From Prunus persica (taxonomy: Eukaryota > Streptophyta > Magnoliopsida > Rosales > Rosaceae), in the NCBI RefSeq assembly GCF_000346465.2, contig NC_034012.1, positions 25,201,107-25,265,106 of the forward strand: a DNA stretch of 64,000 nucleotides, written 5' to 3'. Position 1 is the stretch's first letter. Each line of letters begins with the position of its first letter. A model generated the notes under the pieces. It did no database searches, was not told where the DNA came from, and saw only the letters and a program-made list of their open reading frames with translations. Below are positions 24,386-35,664 of the stretch, in pieces. Made by a program: the position numbers and the translations under genes.

Positions 24386-26447
24386 CTAAAACATGAAACA
24401 AGGATGATATTCCATGCTCAGATTTCCATCTTCTGGCAGCTGCGGAGGGAGTGGAGGACTCATTAGTTTTGATGTCTGCTTGATGGCATTCACGGAATTT
24501 GACATCTCACTCAGCTTCTGCTCCGTCATAGATTTCCAATTGAACAACTCCTGTAACATTTCCTGTCAGGAAAGAACTTTCAAATGAGGCTTTATCAAGT
24601 CATTCCACAAAGAAAAAAAACAACATGAAACATAAGCAACACATGCATGTATTTATGCATATATCAAGCCTCTATTTGTCTGTTGTCAGCATATCACCTG
24701 AAACATAAACAAATTATCAAGCTCTGACTTTGAATTTGCAGTAGCAGAAGAATCAGGGGTCACATTAGCTTGATATTCCTTTTGTTTCCTTGGTATCAGC
24801 TCATGCACATCTCTGTTTCTTGCAGCAGAATGAGAACACCTCTCAGATTAGTTGTAAGAAATTTTTATGATTTGACTTTTCGTTTAGTTTTCATTCGTTA
24901 CCTCTCCATTTCAGTAATTTCTTCCTTGATTTTGCAAAAAGGGTCTGGAAATGAGCTATCGCCATGCTTTGATCTAAGTGGCGGGGCTAGGTAGGGATCT
25001 TGGATTATAACTCCTTCCTCAGCATTAACCAGATTCGTGCTCTCAAACCAAGGCACAAGTTCATTTCCCTGAAAATTATCGAGGTTGGTGCTCTCTAGCC
25101 AATCTTCCCATCGCTCAGATGTTTCAGGGTTGGTGGCAGGGTATTGCTTTGGTACTTGCATATTACTCATGACATTAGTCATTTCAGCTACCTGTTGCTC
25201 AACTTTAGCTTTCCACATCATTAATTCCTCAAACTTGTCCTGTAGAAAAGAAAACGAGATTTCATAGGAGCCAAACTGACAATCAGAACACAACTAGATG
25301 TATTTTCCAAAACATGAAAGAATCAACAACTATGATTTCCATTAGATATTTTTTTTAATCTTCTAAAGTATCAGACTTTGAATCAGTGATCATAATATAC
25401 TATTCATATACCTGCATACCCTTCCAAGAACCTAAAATCACTTTCAAGCTTTGCTCAGTCTGAGCTTTCCATTTCATCAAATCCTCAAGCATATTCTGCT
25501 GAACAAACACTTCAATTGAGGTTTTATTCGAGCAGCAGTCCAATATCAAATTACAATGTAGCTACAACGTTGTTTTAACATTCAACTCAACCTGATTGGC
25601 TCGGTCTTTCTCTTGCTTCTTGGATAACTGCAGCTCCTGCATATCACTTTTAATACAAGAGACAAATTATTTAGGGATACCTATTTCAGTTAGAAATTGG
25701 TCTATAAAGTTTCTACCTACCTCTTCATTTTATCCACTTCTGCCTTGAGTAGCTTCAATTCTCCAGCAGACACAGAATCTTCTGAGGGGGCACCACATGG
25801 CATCAACTTAGATGGTGGAATCCAATAAGGATCATGCACCCCAGCTTCCTGACGAATGTTAACCAGATCAGCACTCTCCAACCAATACTCCATTGTTCCA
25901 TTGGTGTTGAACCACCGCCGAAACCGCTCAGTCCCACCTGGTGCCACCTTACCATCAATGTGCTTCAGTAAGTGATCGAGCAGCCCGGTATCACCAATTC
26001 GCTTACGTGCTAACGATCTGAGTTCTAGCCTGGAAATTGGGTTTCCAAAAGTTGCACCTTCAGCCTTCAAAACTTCCATCATACTTTCCTCTGCCAGCTT
26101 ATACCTGCATATGTATTTAGTTTGTTGTGATATCAAAATGCCTTACCACCAGAGTCATCAACAAAAAAGTGATATAGGTTTTACCTTTCAGCTGTCCATC
26201 TTTCTGTCACATTATTACGCTTCTTTGTCCTACCCTTAGAGCTACTAGTTGTCCATCGGCCTTTGCCTAGGCTGAGGCGTTTCCTCTTCTTGATTTCTGG
26301 TATTTCTAGAGGTTCAGCTTTCACAGCTACTTTAAATTCATCTGTTGAATTTTCTTCCTCAGTGATGCTGGAAGAAATTTGGGGTTTGTTTTCTTCATGT
26401 TGGCCAAGGAACTTAACTCGCCTACGACGAGTACCCCACTGTGCCAT
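24386..26447 (-). CDS. DYAD/SWITCH1-AMEIOTIC1 family protein (At5g23610-like)
   Basis: Seven coding exons on the minus strand: 26447-26185, 26104-25721, 25646-25592, 25498-25412, 25239-24902, 24818-24698 and 24562-24386. All are in phase; 474 residues. It starts MAQWGTRRRRVKFLG; the ATG follows a CAG acceptor of the 5'UTR intron. Exon 2 is the family's signature domain: YKLAEESMMEVLKAEGA, GNPISRLELRSLARKRIGD, TGLLDHLLKHIDGKVAPGG, ERFRRWFNTNGTMEYWLES and DPYWIPPSK, a likely winged-helix-like unit. Then come short coiled-coil exons. Exon 5 repeats a diverged WLEST-NL...QDPYLAPP-...IKEEITEMER module. Founder members (SWI1/DYAD, AM1) act in meiotic cohesion and entry; this branch is less studied. 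KKRKRLSLGKGR is a probable nuclear signal. Confidence 0.9.
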
Positions 26448-27960
26448 CTGGGTGTCTCTCAGCTGAATTGCCAGTAACAGAAGCACATGCAACGAGAACG
26501 AATGCTCTGGACCATTAAAAGTCTAATTAAACTACCAAGTTAAGTTTCTGAAAAAAATAAGTGGATTAGTGGGATTCTAAAAATCTAAACATGAATCCAA
26601 CTGGTGTTCAACCAGCGCTAGACAGCTTATTAGGCAAACCTTCATATAATAACTCTATTCTGAAACATTTTTGCTCTTATGGGAAAAGATCAGGGACTCA
26701 ACAGATTACTGTATTTAGGTCTGGTGCACATGCATCAATTTAAAAAGAGCAATTTACATCATGCTCTTGTCAAACCACTAGTTAGACAGTGATAATCGAA
26801 ACAATTGACCAAGTGCATTTCATAAGGTCCCAAAACAGACTCATTTAAAAGCTTGACATAGATTAAAACACATACAAAGAACCATAACGGAGTTGTTCTT
26901 GAATTTTTTTGTTTCTTAGTTGTAGATAGAGAAGGAAAAAGTGAAGAGAGATGATAGAAGCAAGAAAGACAGGAGAAGATTATAAACTAAAATTAAAACC
27001 AATAAACATTTTTTTTCTTTATGTGTCCTTATTACTTTTTTGTCTCTCTCTCATGGCTCATCTCCTCCTCCTTTCTCCCAAATCTCTCTCCTCTCTGTAA
27101 TTAGGAGAGGAAAAACAGAAAACATAAAACAAAATGTGTGAAAGGGAAAACTGAATTTCATTTCAAAGGCTTTTTGTTTTGTCTAGTCATACTGAATTAC
27201 AAAAGTAACAACGCGTTTAGTAATATTATATATAACCAGGAACCACAAGAAAATCAGAAAATGAAGCAGAAAACATAACAGCAACTATTACTAATGTTTT
27301 CAGTTGAATAATAACAGCTCTCCTATTGTACTTATTTCTTCTGGGCCCCGTTTCAGTAAACCATAGATGGGCAAATACAAATTTTATAGTGAGCAAGAAA
27401 CAGAAGAAACTGTTTAAACGTTAGGCTGAGTTACGCACGTAATGGAATCCCTTGGCTCAAAAGAGATACATTAACAAGTTCCTCTTTGTTAATTCCTTCT
27501 GGGTTTCCTAGAAAACAACACTAACCCTTCGATTATCTTTTCCTTTTTCTACGTTACCAAACAGAACATAGAAAATCATGCTAAAATTTAAACATTTCAG
27601 AAATTTCATGTTTTGGGCAAACCCTGAAACGCCTAACAGAAGGACATGCAGACAACCCAAACATAAATAAAAGAAAAAGGGGTTTCAGGAAACCATTCAA
27701 GACAATGTGGCTAGCAATCGGACCTTAAATAAGACATTAACAAACAACCATCCATGAAAACCCCAAATCTTCTTTTCGTTTTCATGGTGTCAAAGTAAAT
27801 TCATTGAGAGAGAGAGAGAGAAAGAGAGAGGTTCAGTTTACCTCTAGGGTTTTGTTGGGGCAGAAATACAAAGAGACAGCAGCAATTTCAGCTGAAGCGA
27901 GTGTGAGGTCTAAGTGAAGGCGAAGGTGCCTCCTCAGTCCCCCGAAAAGGAGTGCAAAAC
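26448..27960 (-). promoter_or_regulatory. 5'UTR exon, long 5'UTR intron and promoter of the DYAD-like gene
   Basis: The leader exon ends ACCCTAGAG at 27842 followed by GTAAACTG; the matching acceptor is CAG at 26448-26450 immediately before the ATG, giving an intron of about 1.39 kb. The upstream end of the leader, near 27960, is inferred. The leader has no ATG on the coding strand between about 27960 and 27842. A GA-rich tract (27806-27830) lies just inside the intron. No coding exon is seen in the intron. Confidence 0.65.
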
Positions 27961-28693
27961 AAAAATAAGCAAAGGTCGCTTGCTCGCTCGTTCTGTCCCA
28001 CTTTCTTCTAAAACCCTAACCGCCAAATTCCCTTCTACTCAAAAACCCACACTTGTATTAATTACCCTACATCTAACTACGCATGTATTTTTCAGCAAAT
28101 GTTTTTCTTCTGCACATATTCCAATCATTTAAAAATAACGTTGTTGTATTTAGATCTAACAATATTGTACATCACCTGTTAACACGACATAAATTCGTGC
28201 GAAAAAATCAGTATTCGAGTTGAGGCTTAACGGGTCTTGTTGAAAACGGGTGGACCGGTTAAGTTTGTACATAGCGCTTAGAGCATGTGAATAAAAAAAG
28301 CAGTATGCATTATAGTAGGAAATATCTCCGTAAAAAAAAAAATATATATATATAATCAAATTAGATACATTAAAACTAAGTATTTTTTCAAATTACTAAA
28401 CCCTTTCCCTTATGATTGGCTTCTAGCTTCAGGCTTCATCACATGAGTTTAAGTGGCAGCACCCTCTTTTTGGTGTGCACAAAGAATCATACAATAACAT
28501 AAGAAAACTAACAAATGGTAGCACAAATGGACAAAGAAACTACAATAAGTAACGACATACATATCTTTTTAAGACACAAAACTTGAAAGAAAGAAAGTAG
28601 GACACAAAAGGCCCACTAAAAGTAACTCACAAATGTCTTCAACTAAAACAAATTACAATAGTAACTTAGCATATATTACGATAAATAATTATA
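27961..28693. other. Intergenic spacer
   Basis: AT-rich DNA with a poly-A/TA run near 28333-28353. Nothing coding can be supported. Confidence 0.5.
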
Positions 28694-28897
28694 TGTTATA
28701 AAATAGAGAGAATTGAGGAGGAAATTGAGAGAGAGAGAGAAAGGAATAGAAAACTGAATTCATGTTGAATTCTTTGTCTGCATTTCACATTCATATCTGA
28801 TTGCGTATTCAAGGGTGTTTTCTATCTAAGGGAAGTCCAAATATATAGACATTAGGGGAGGGGCATTTTGGGGACTCCAGACTCTTCTTTTACAACA
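28694..28897 (-). repeat. 3' LTR
   Basis: Downstream LTR of the minus-strand element. In element sense it opens TGTTGTAAAAGAAGAGTC, carries TCTATATATTTGG (possible TATA box) and closes ATTTTATAACA. Confidence 0.92.
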
Positions 28898-28910
28898 CTC
28901 CCCCTTGGAG
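28898..28910 (-). other. Polypurine tract
   Basis: CTCCAAGGGGGAG on the minus strand, directly next to the 3' LTR. Confidence 0.8.
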
Positions 28911-28927
28911 ACCACAAATGATACAGA

Positions 28928-29515
28928 ATATGTCTCGTTAAAAACCTAGCCAGTAAAAACCCAGTGGGACAAAAACTGGTCAAAGGAAAAAAGAGTACAT
29001 AATCATGTGTAACATAAAATTCTATGTATATTGACGCGCGTGCGACACTGCCTCGTTAAAACCTTGCCAGGAAAAACCCAGTGGGATAAAAACCTGGACG
29101 AAGGAAAAAGAGTACAGTGTTTGAAGATCTTTATTGATAGTGCGCTCCCCCTGATGCTTGGCAAAATATCTTTAAGTCATACTGTTGATCAGCTTTCTGA
29201 ATATCGTAGTTGGCACTGCTTCTGTGAGTCAATCTTGAGTGACACTGCCTCGTTAAAACCTTACCAGGAAAAATCCAGTGGGATAAAAAAACCTGAATGA
29301 AGGAAAAAGAGTACAGTGTATGGAGGTCTTTATCAAAACCATGCTCCCCCTGATGAATATCTCCCCCTGAAAAATTTAGGACTAGCTTTTGTCCAGTAAG
29401 CGACCATAAAAATTTTCATAGTATACCCTAAGACCCCTGAGCGACACTGACTCGTTAAAACCTTAGCAGGAAAAACCCAATGGGATAAAAACCTGGATGA
29501 AGGAAAAAGAGTACA
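28928..29515. repeat. Four spaced ~75-bp direct repeats
   Basis: The module CTCGTTAAAACCTTGCCAGG, AAAAACCCAGTGGGATAAAAA and GAAGGAAAAAGAGTACAGTG recurs at about 28930, 29041, 29238 and 29441. It is usually preceded by GCGACACTG. It lies at the 3' end of the element interior, upstream of the polypurine tract. Similar modules are common between pol and LTR in plant copia elements. Confidence 0.85.
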
Positions 29516-29966
29516 GTGTGGAGCTGAGCTCTATCTGGTCTAGTATACTTCAGGAAAAACATTTAAAGACCAACGGATAATCCTCATAAAAATGCTTCAA
29601 TACTTTCTTAGTATAAGCAAGAATCTCGTTGGCACAATGCTCGATCCTTAAGTCGAGACAAATATTTCGTGAATTCTGCAGAATCTTGAATGTGTTGCAA
29701 TCACATTAATGTACTCACTGAGGTAATTTATGCATATTAATATTGAGTACAAATTTTGTGCTTCAAGCACATGTCCTTTAGAGACTTGCTTTATGCAATG
29801 ATAATCCTCTCAACGGATTTTGTCTAAAAAGGGATTAAACTTTATGACACATTATATAGCTATAACCCAGCTATTTATACATCTTTAGGGAATCGCTTCT
29901 GGCGATATGCTCTGTGCATTTTAATAACCCTTAAAGATAATATGTTGGTCTCCGTAATTGTGTAAT

Positions 29967-29983
29967 AAGGGGGGGGGGGGGGG
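29967..29983. repeat. Poly-G run
   Basis: About 17 consecutive G residues inside the element. Confidence 0.9.
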
Positions 29984-31831
29984 CACAATTGAATCTGTAA
30001 ATATGGAGAAAACCCAACATTCCTTGTTTCTGCCAGAAACAGTGTGTCATACAAAGTAGGTATATTCCCTTTTATTCCGAACACCCAAGTATAAATTTAG
30101 TATTAACAAATTTTGGGGTTCGTATTGTGAATTTGTTCTTTCACGTTCATTCTCATTTATAATGGAATTACCTCGTTCCATTTTGGCCAATGATATTGTC
30201 GACATTTAATAATTGAACGTGGTTCCAATCAACACAGCCCATTGATGATTTGAGTAGCTACTCCAAAACCAAACATTGTCATTCATCAATTCATAATCTC
30301 ACCATTCTCATGTGCATGCGCATGCATCGATTATAAGCATTTCTTTGCTTTTGGGTACCCAAGCCACTTCATGGGGCTTTTATTATGTGAGAATGTGGAT
30401 TATAACCTCCATTGGAGCGTTATTTTACATAGGGCGTGGAAAATCTCCATTTAGGGAGTTGGAACATTTAGAACCCATATATCTGTCATGCTGCAGGCAT
30501 GCTACAGATGAATTCATACATGTCAATTAATTTCTGGGACTTTAACCCATATTATGGGACTTTAACCCATATAATTTGCTACGCATTAGGCGTGCATAAT
30601 ATCAATATTGACATGTCAAAGGATTGTCCATTTGGGACTTCAATCCACATCATTTGCTACGCAACAGGCGTGCATCATATTGATCACTGCTATACCCATG
30701 TTATGTTCTGATGGGACTTTTAATCTGTGCAGTGTATTATCAATGTATCCAACTTGCAATCTGTAAAATTTGCATTAATAATTCATGGATACATACAAGT
30801 CATTCTTTTGGAACGGACTTATCTCCCCATTTGGTTACCTTTCAAGATAAAATATCAAATAGGTATATAAGCATAAAATAACACAAGTATTGCTTACATC
30901 CTTAGGTGGGAGAAACTTTTCTCAAGTATCATTCAAGCTCATATCAGCCCAGTAAATATAATGTAGCGCTTGATGATCTAGTTATATCCTGCAAGAGCAA
31001 AAATCACAACTCTTTTGCCTCTGTCAAAACAAATAACCCTCATAGTTAGGATTACTTCATGGATTCATTCTTCAGATGTTCATTCTAAAGAAATAAAATC
31101 TCTTATGAACAGAGAGTTATAAAAAGAGAAAAAATGCAAAAATAATGTGATATTGATTGCAAGAGAAGGTAAGCAATCAGGGAAGGAAGCTGGTGGGAGC
31201 AGACAATAAGCTCTCATATCTCCTAGTCTAGAAGGACCTCAGGAGATTAGAGCATAAGGCCGCCTTTACAATTCCCTGATCTTGCAGAAACATGATCAGG
31301 GATAGTCTTGCTTCCAGAATGGATGATCAGAGATAGTCTTGCTTCTCAGGCATATTAAGTGCTTACTGATAAGAAAAACAAGTAGATATCGCATCACTAG
31401 GTATGGAGTAAACTGGATGTCTTCTGCAAAGAAAATTTCGTTAATAACATATTTATACACAAATATAATGAATAGGTAGAACCGGTGAATTTCAAATTAA
31501 CCATAGGAAAATTGCGAGATTCTTGGGATACTTTTGAAAAAGTAGTTTCGTGAAATCCGTAAAGCAAGATCGGCTTTGAAAATAATACTTGAAAACGCCG
31601 AAAGTGCCGACAGGCATTATTGGAGGCCACGTGAAGTTTTGGACTCTAGGAAAGAAAAAGAGAAATATGGGGATCCGAGAAGATATTGGGATCCTGAAAA
31701 ACAGTAGCCATATTTCCTCTTATAGATATTGCCTTTGCAAACCTTGATTGGAGCAACTGCGTTTCAACTTAACTTCCTTCATTTTCTGAAACTTTAGTTT
31801 TCCTAAGGCTTTCTTCGAAACCTTCTTAAAA

Positions 31832-32383
31832 ATGGCTTCCTCTTCTTCCTGCCCAAATTATTTCAATTTAAATGATGCTCCCACAACAACCAGTGACGCC
31901 GAAGTTTGGCGTCCATCCTTTGTATCCAAAAATCGTCATCTCACAGTTAATGATTCTGTGATGATGAATGATGCTACTGCTGTCATAGTAGCTAGGAATT
32001 TCATTACTCAAATGGATGAAATGTTGTTGACAGGGAGATCAGAGGAAGAGGCTATTAATGACTCAATGGCTTTTAGCATTCAGAGTGCTGTTTCTGTTTC
32101 TAACATGGCTGATCGTTTGCGTGCCAGAGCAAACGAGGTTGAGAGGTTAGCTACCGAAAATTCGTCTCTCCAAAGAATGCTTCATGAGTCTCAACAGGAG
32201 GTTGAGAAACTTAAAGGAGAGAATAATGCCTTGTTGAAACTGGTGAGTTCGTACTCTGTTGATACACTGAGAAGGCTAGACATGCTGCAGGTCTCCAATG
32301 AAAGAATTTTGGGAGACTACGAGAAGCTCATGGCCAAGCTTAAGAGGCGCCGTACTCTTCCTTCAGAGGCTTCCAGAACATAA
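31832..32383 (+). CDS. Element-borne antisense frame: coiled-coil protein, 183 residues
   Basis: An intact ATG-to-stop frame on the strand opposite to the retroelement's sense. It starts MASSSSCPNYFNLNDAP, has a conserved-looking middle (AVSVSNMADRLRARANEVER) and a long heptad-rich coiled coil (residues about 110-170: LATENSSLQRMLHESQQEVE, EKLKGENNALLKLV), ending in a basic KLKRRR tail. No catalytic motif, signal or membrane segment. A frameshifted relative is in the second copy of the element (about 53330-53940), so it belongs to the element family. From memory such proteins occur many times in rosaceous genomes as uncharacterised proteins; that needs a search. It might be a domesticated gag-like or chromatin-interacting product, but function is unknown. 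Confidence 0.65.
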   Translation: MASSSSCPNYFNLNDAPTTTSDAEVWRPSFVSKNRHLTVNDSVMMNDATAVIVARNFITQMDEMLLTGRSEEEAINDSMAFSIQSAVSVSNMADRLRARANEVERLATENSSLQRMLHESQQEVEKLKGENNALLKLVSSYSVDTLRRLDMLQVSNERILGDYEKLMAKLKRRRTLPSEASRT

Positions 32384-33559
32384 TGTAATTTTATAGATTT
32401 TACAGGGCCTGCACCTTCATTGCAGGTGGAAAAAATCTATCTGTTGTATGTTCCTGTAATAATAATTGCGCACATTCTTAAACTTGCACATGTGGTTTTT
32501 ACGTCTTTTCAAAATGACGGTTTGGAACCTTGTGCCTTATAGGTTCAAATAACCACATTGTCTCTCCCAAATTGCATGGTAGCCCGGAACTTTTGGCCTG
32601 GGCACAAACTCAGAATTTATTTGCCCTTTTCAAATGGACATGAAATGTGAATTGAGTAAAAGCCATGATAATATCGCAATATAGTAGTGAAGAGCATTAA
32701 CTACTATATACCCACAACTTCAAGTTTAGGATCTCTCATATATTTGGATCCATGGGCTTCCGGCCCAGATATAACAAAATATGTGGGGAGCCTCAATTTA
32801 TTATTTGAGGTTTATATTGATATTATCCATTTCGCGGTGTATTCTTAACAACCGGAATTCACAAAATATATTTCTTCCTTGAGGTGTCGATTATAACAAA
32901 ATCGAACTTTAAATTCATCATCTTCTTATGCCAAAGAAATATGTGGCATACCACAATTTACAATAATACCTCAAGGGTTGTCCATTTAGTTGTTGGAACT
33001 TCAGGTTCTCAACACTGTTAAATTTTGAACTTCAGGCCAAAGCCACATATTCTCATGGTATGGACATTTTTACAATTTTCTGTACATATTTCGGGACTTC
33101 AAGCCCTTACATAATTGTCCATATTTTGAGGAACTTCTGGCATCTCATTTAATTGTTCATCCATGAGTTTAAGGAACTGCAGGTTCCCTTTTGTATATAG
33201 TGACGGTTTACCCAAAATAGTTCATATTTATGCATACATCACTATTCATGTGAATAGTACTATTCATCAAGTCATGAATACGTATCTATTCATCTGCCAG
33301 TACAGTTATCATCAATGTGTACGGCACTATGAACCAATACGGTACTGTTACATCATTATCCTTATTTACATGTCAGGAATCAAGGACCTTTAAGTCCGAT
33401 CACATGTTTACAAATACAGTACCAGAGAGACTGCCAGCTCTCATATTAATATCATCATCAAGGATCTTGAAGTCCTGATGTAATTGTATGATGAGGATCA
33501 ATGAACTTCTGGTCCTGATCAGCATACTTGTAAAAATTCATCATACAGCACATTTAATC

Positions 33560-34075
33560 CATAAAATAAATTACTGGTAAATAAATTACCGGTATGGACG
33601 ATAAACCCGCACCACACTTTAAATAAATGTAAATGTGCGGTAAATTAAATTCATAAATTAAATTGCTTGCTGTATGGACGTTAATCCCGCACCATACCTT
33701 AAATAAAATTAAATGTGCGGTAAAGTAAACGTGCTTGTATGGGCACTAATTCTGCTCCATACATTTAAATAAAAGCAAAGGCGTGGACGATAAACCCGCA
33801 CCATCCTTTTAAATAAATACTGTTGTATGGGTAATAAACCTACACCATACAGTAAATAAAATAAATGTGCGGTAAAGTAAATTTGCAGTAAATTAAACGT
33901 GCTTGTATGGGCACTAATTCTGCTCCATACATTTAAATAAAATTAAAGGCGTGGGCGATAAACCCGCACCACCCTTTTAAATAAATACTGTTGTATGGGT
34001 AATAATCCTACACCATACAATAAATAAAAGTAAATGTGCGGTAAAGTAAATTCATAAAGTAAATTGTCAGGATTA
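33560..34075. repeat. Hairpin minisatellite of ~60-bp units with a ~190-bp higher order
   Basis: About eight units of the type GTATGGnCGATAAACCCGCACCATAC then TTTAAATAAA. In each, GTATGG and CCATAC can pair around a ~14-base loop containing ACCCGCA or TTCTGCT. Words such as GTGCTTGTATGGGCACTAAT and GTTGTATGGGTAATAA recur about 190 bp apart, showing a second level of duplication. The related copy at 52.0 kb has essentially one unit. Confidence 0.85.
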
Positions 34076-34201
34076 GTAACGGTTTCCCACTGATAATATG
34101 TTTAGTATTACCGAGGGTCCATTTTTGTTAATGGTTAGTAAAAGAAAAGCAGATAAATATAATAGGAAATAATAGGGAAGATCAGAGAGCAGAGATCTTA
34201 T

Positions 34202-34208
34202 CGCTATT

Positions 34209-34241
<33 letters not shown>

Positions 34242-34247
34242 TTTTTC
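34202..34247. repeat. (ATT)n/(T)n low-complexity tract
   Basis: ATTTATTTATT changes to an ATT run and then poly-T. Confidence 0.8.
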
Positions 34248-34589
34248 TGTCGATGGGTTTAGCAGTGCTGAAGCATCTTTTTATTTTATGTTACTTTCTT
34301 TTGCTTTCATCATTTCGAGCTCTTACCCTCACCACCATCACCATAAGGATGATCTACTGGATTCATTGCTGGAACTGCTTTTTTTTTTTTTTTTAATAAT
34401 AAAAAAGCAGGACCTTCAACGCATCACAATTCTCCTCCAGACCTTGCTTCCCTCTTGCCTCTGGTCTGCAGCATAGTCATAAGCAGCTCGGGGGTACAAG
34501 CGGTGGTGTGGGGTTGGACCCTGGCTCGATGACATGGACAAAAAAACGACGAGCCATCGGGTGTGGATGGATGGCTGGGACTCGTGGTT

Positions 34590-34890
34590 AGCCTGCTGCT
34601 GTCACTCCAAGTTCACCCCAAACAGCCTCAGTATCCGATTCAGGAGACCCCGAATTCAACGCAGTAGGGGATGAGGAAGTCATCGGCTTCCGATGGGAGG
34701 TAGAGGTTGTCCAAGTCGTCGAAGGTGAGCTCGAAGTCGCAATTGTCATCGGAACCGAACCCAAATCCGAGATCGGACATGAGCGTATCGGACGGCACGG
34801 TGGCCATCCCGTCGTCCGATGAGAAAAACTGTGGGTCGAGAGGAGGGATCGCCAAGCCGTCCAACTCCGCATTGAATTTGAAATCGCCAT
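34590..34890 (-). pseudogene. Captured 5' fragment of a bZIP17/28-like transcription factor gene
   Basis: Minus-strand codons read LDGLAIPPLDPQFFSSDD, then SDLGFGFGSDD and FELTFDDLDNLYLPSEADD, after which a frameshift near 34655 moves to SPESDTEAVWGELG. The PPLDPxF and FDDLDNxYLPS motifs are the acidic N-terminal activation region of ER-tethered bZIP factors (bZIP17/28/49 group). The basic region, zipper and transmembrane part are absent. It sits in the 5' part of the retrotransposon, in element sense, so it was probably acquired by the element. The codon composition is GC-rich compared with the surrounding element. Confidence 0.7.
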
Positions 34891-35110
34891 GATCCAGATT
34901 AGCGAGTTATGGTCAGCGTCTGGAGCCGAGGGCCCGACCCGCGATCTTGCCTTCTTTGATCATCTGGAGAATTACGCTGGAGGTCCCTTCAAGCTCCGGC
35001 GAATCGGTCGGAGCTCCTCGTTGAAGATACTGTCGATCAGGACCATGCCTCTTCCTCCAACTCTTCGCCTGAAGTCAATTCCAACAGAGACAGGGAAGAG
35101 AAAGAGGTAA
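34891..35110 (+). pseudogene. Possible second piece of the captured gene, inverted, with a splice donor
   Basis: GC-rich sequence on the opposite strand encodes DQDHASSSNSSPEVNSNRDR followed by EEKE and GTAATT, a plausible exon end. Its serine-rich, acidic character resembles the region after the activation domain in bZIP17-type proteins. If so, the two halves of one captured fragment are now head to head. The identification is weaker than for the first piece. Confidence 0.4.
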
Positions 35111-35448
35111 TTCTGTTTTGTCCAATGCCATTTCTGATGCGGATGATGAGAGCTTATTGTTGTTGCTGTTGTGATGATCTGATCTGGGTCTTCTTTACTT
35201 GTTATTCAGATCCTAGTTTTCAATTTCTTTTGGCTTCTGCTACTTTACTGTTGGAAAAGCCAGTAATAGAAAACTGCCTATTTGGTTCTTGGGTTTTGGA
35301 TAGTATCTTGATTGGTCTAAACAGATTGCGAGAAATGGGTTTTTCCAATAAGATGCAGAAAATGGATATTTGCTTTCAGATAACAGAGAGATCAGGAAGA
35401 AAACGATGGAAGCTTTGAAGAATTTCCCAGCTGGTATTTTAGAGAAAT

Positions 35449-35462
35449 TCGTGCTGATAACG
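35449..35462 (-). other. Primer-binding site
   Basis: CGTTATCAGCACGA on the minus strand, directly after the 5' LTR; this word follows the LTR in a large group of plant copia elements. Confidence 0.75.
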
Positions 35463-35664
35463 TGTTATAAAATAGAGAGAATTGAGGAGGAAATTGAGAG
35501 AGAGAGAAAGGAATAGAAAACTGAATTCATGTTGAATTCTTTGTCTGCATTTCACATTCATATCAGATTGCGTATTCAGGGGTGTTTTCTATCTAAGGGA
35601 AGTCCAAATATATAGACATTTGGGGAGGGGCATTTTGGGGACTCCAGACTCTTCTTTTACAACA
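35463..35664 (-). repeat. 5' LTR
   Basis: Right-hand, upstream LTR of the minus-strand element; 202 bp, near-identical to the left one. Confidence 0.92.

Larger units (their letters stand above)
28694..35664 (-). mobile_element. Complete non-autonomous LTR retrotransposon with captured host sequence
   Basis: Two near-identical LTRs (28694-28897 and 35463-35664; three substitutions and one 2-bp indel between them) start TGTTAT and end CAACA, within perfect 5-bp flanks TTATA (28689-28693 and 35665-35669). Orientation is minus: right after the right-hand LTR, reading leftwards, is CGTTATCAGCACGAAT, the primer site usual in one plant copia group, and just before the left-hand LTR is the polypurine tract CTCCAAGGGGGAG. 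The 6.5-kb interior has no gag, protease, integrase, RT or RNase H. It holds short repeats, an antisense frame, a hairpin minisatellite and a bZIP gene fragment. It must have moved with proteins from another element, and recently, given the LTR similarity. Confidence 0.9.
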
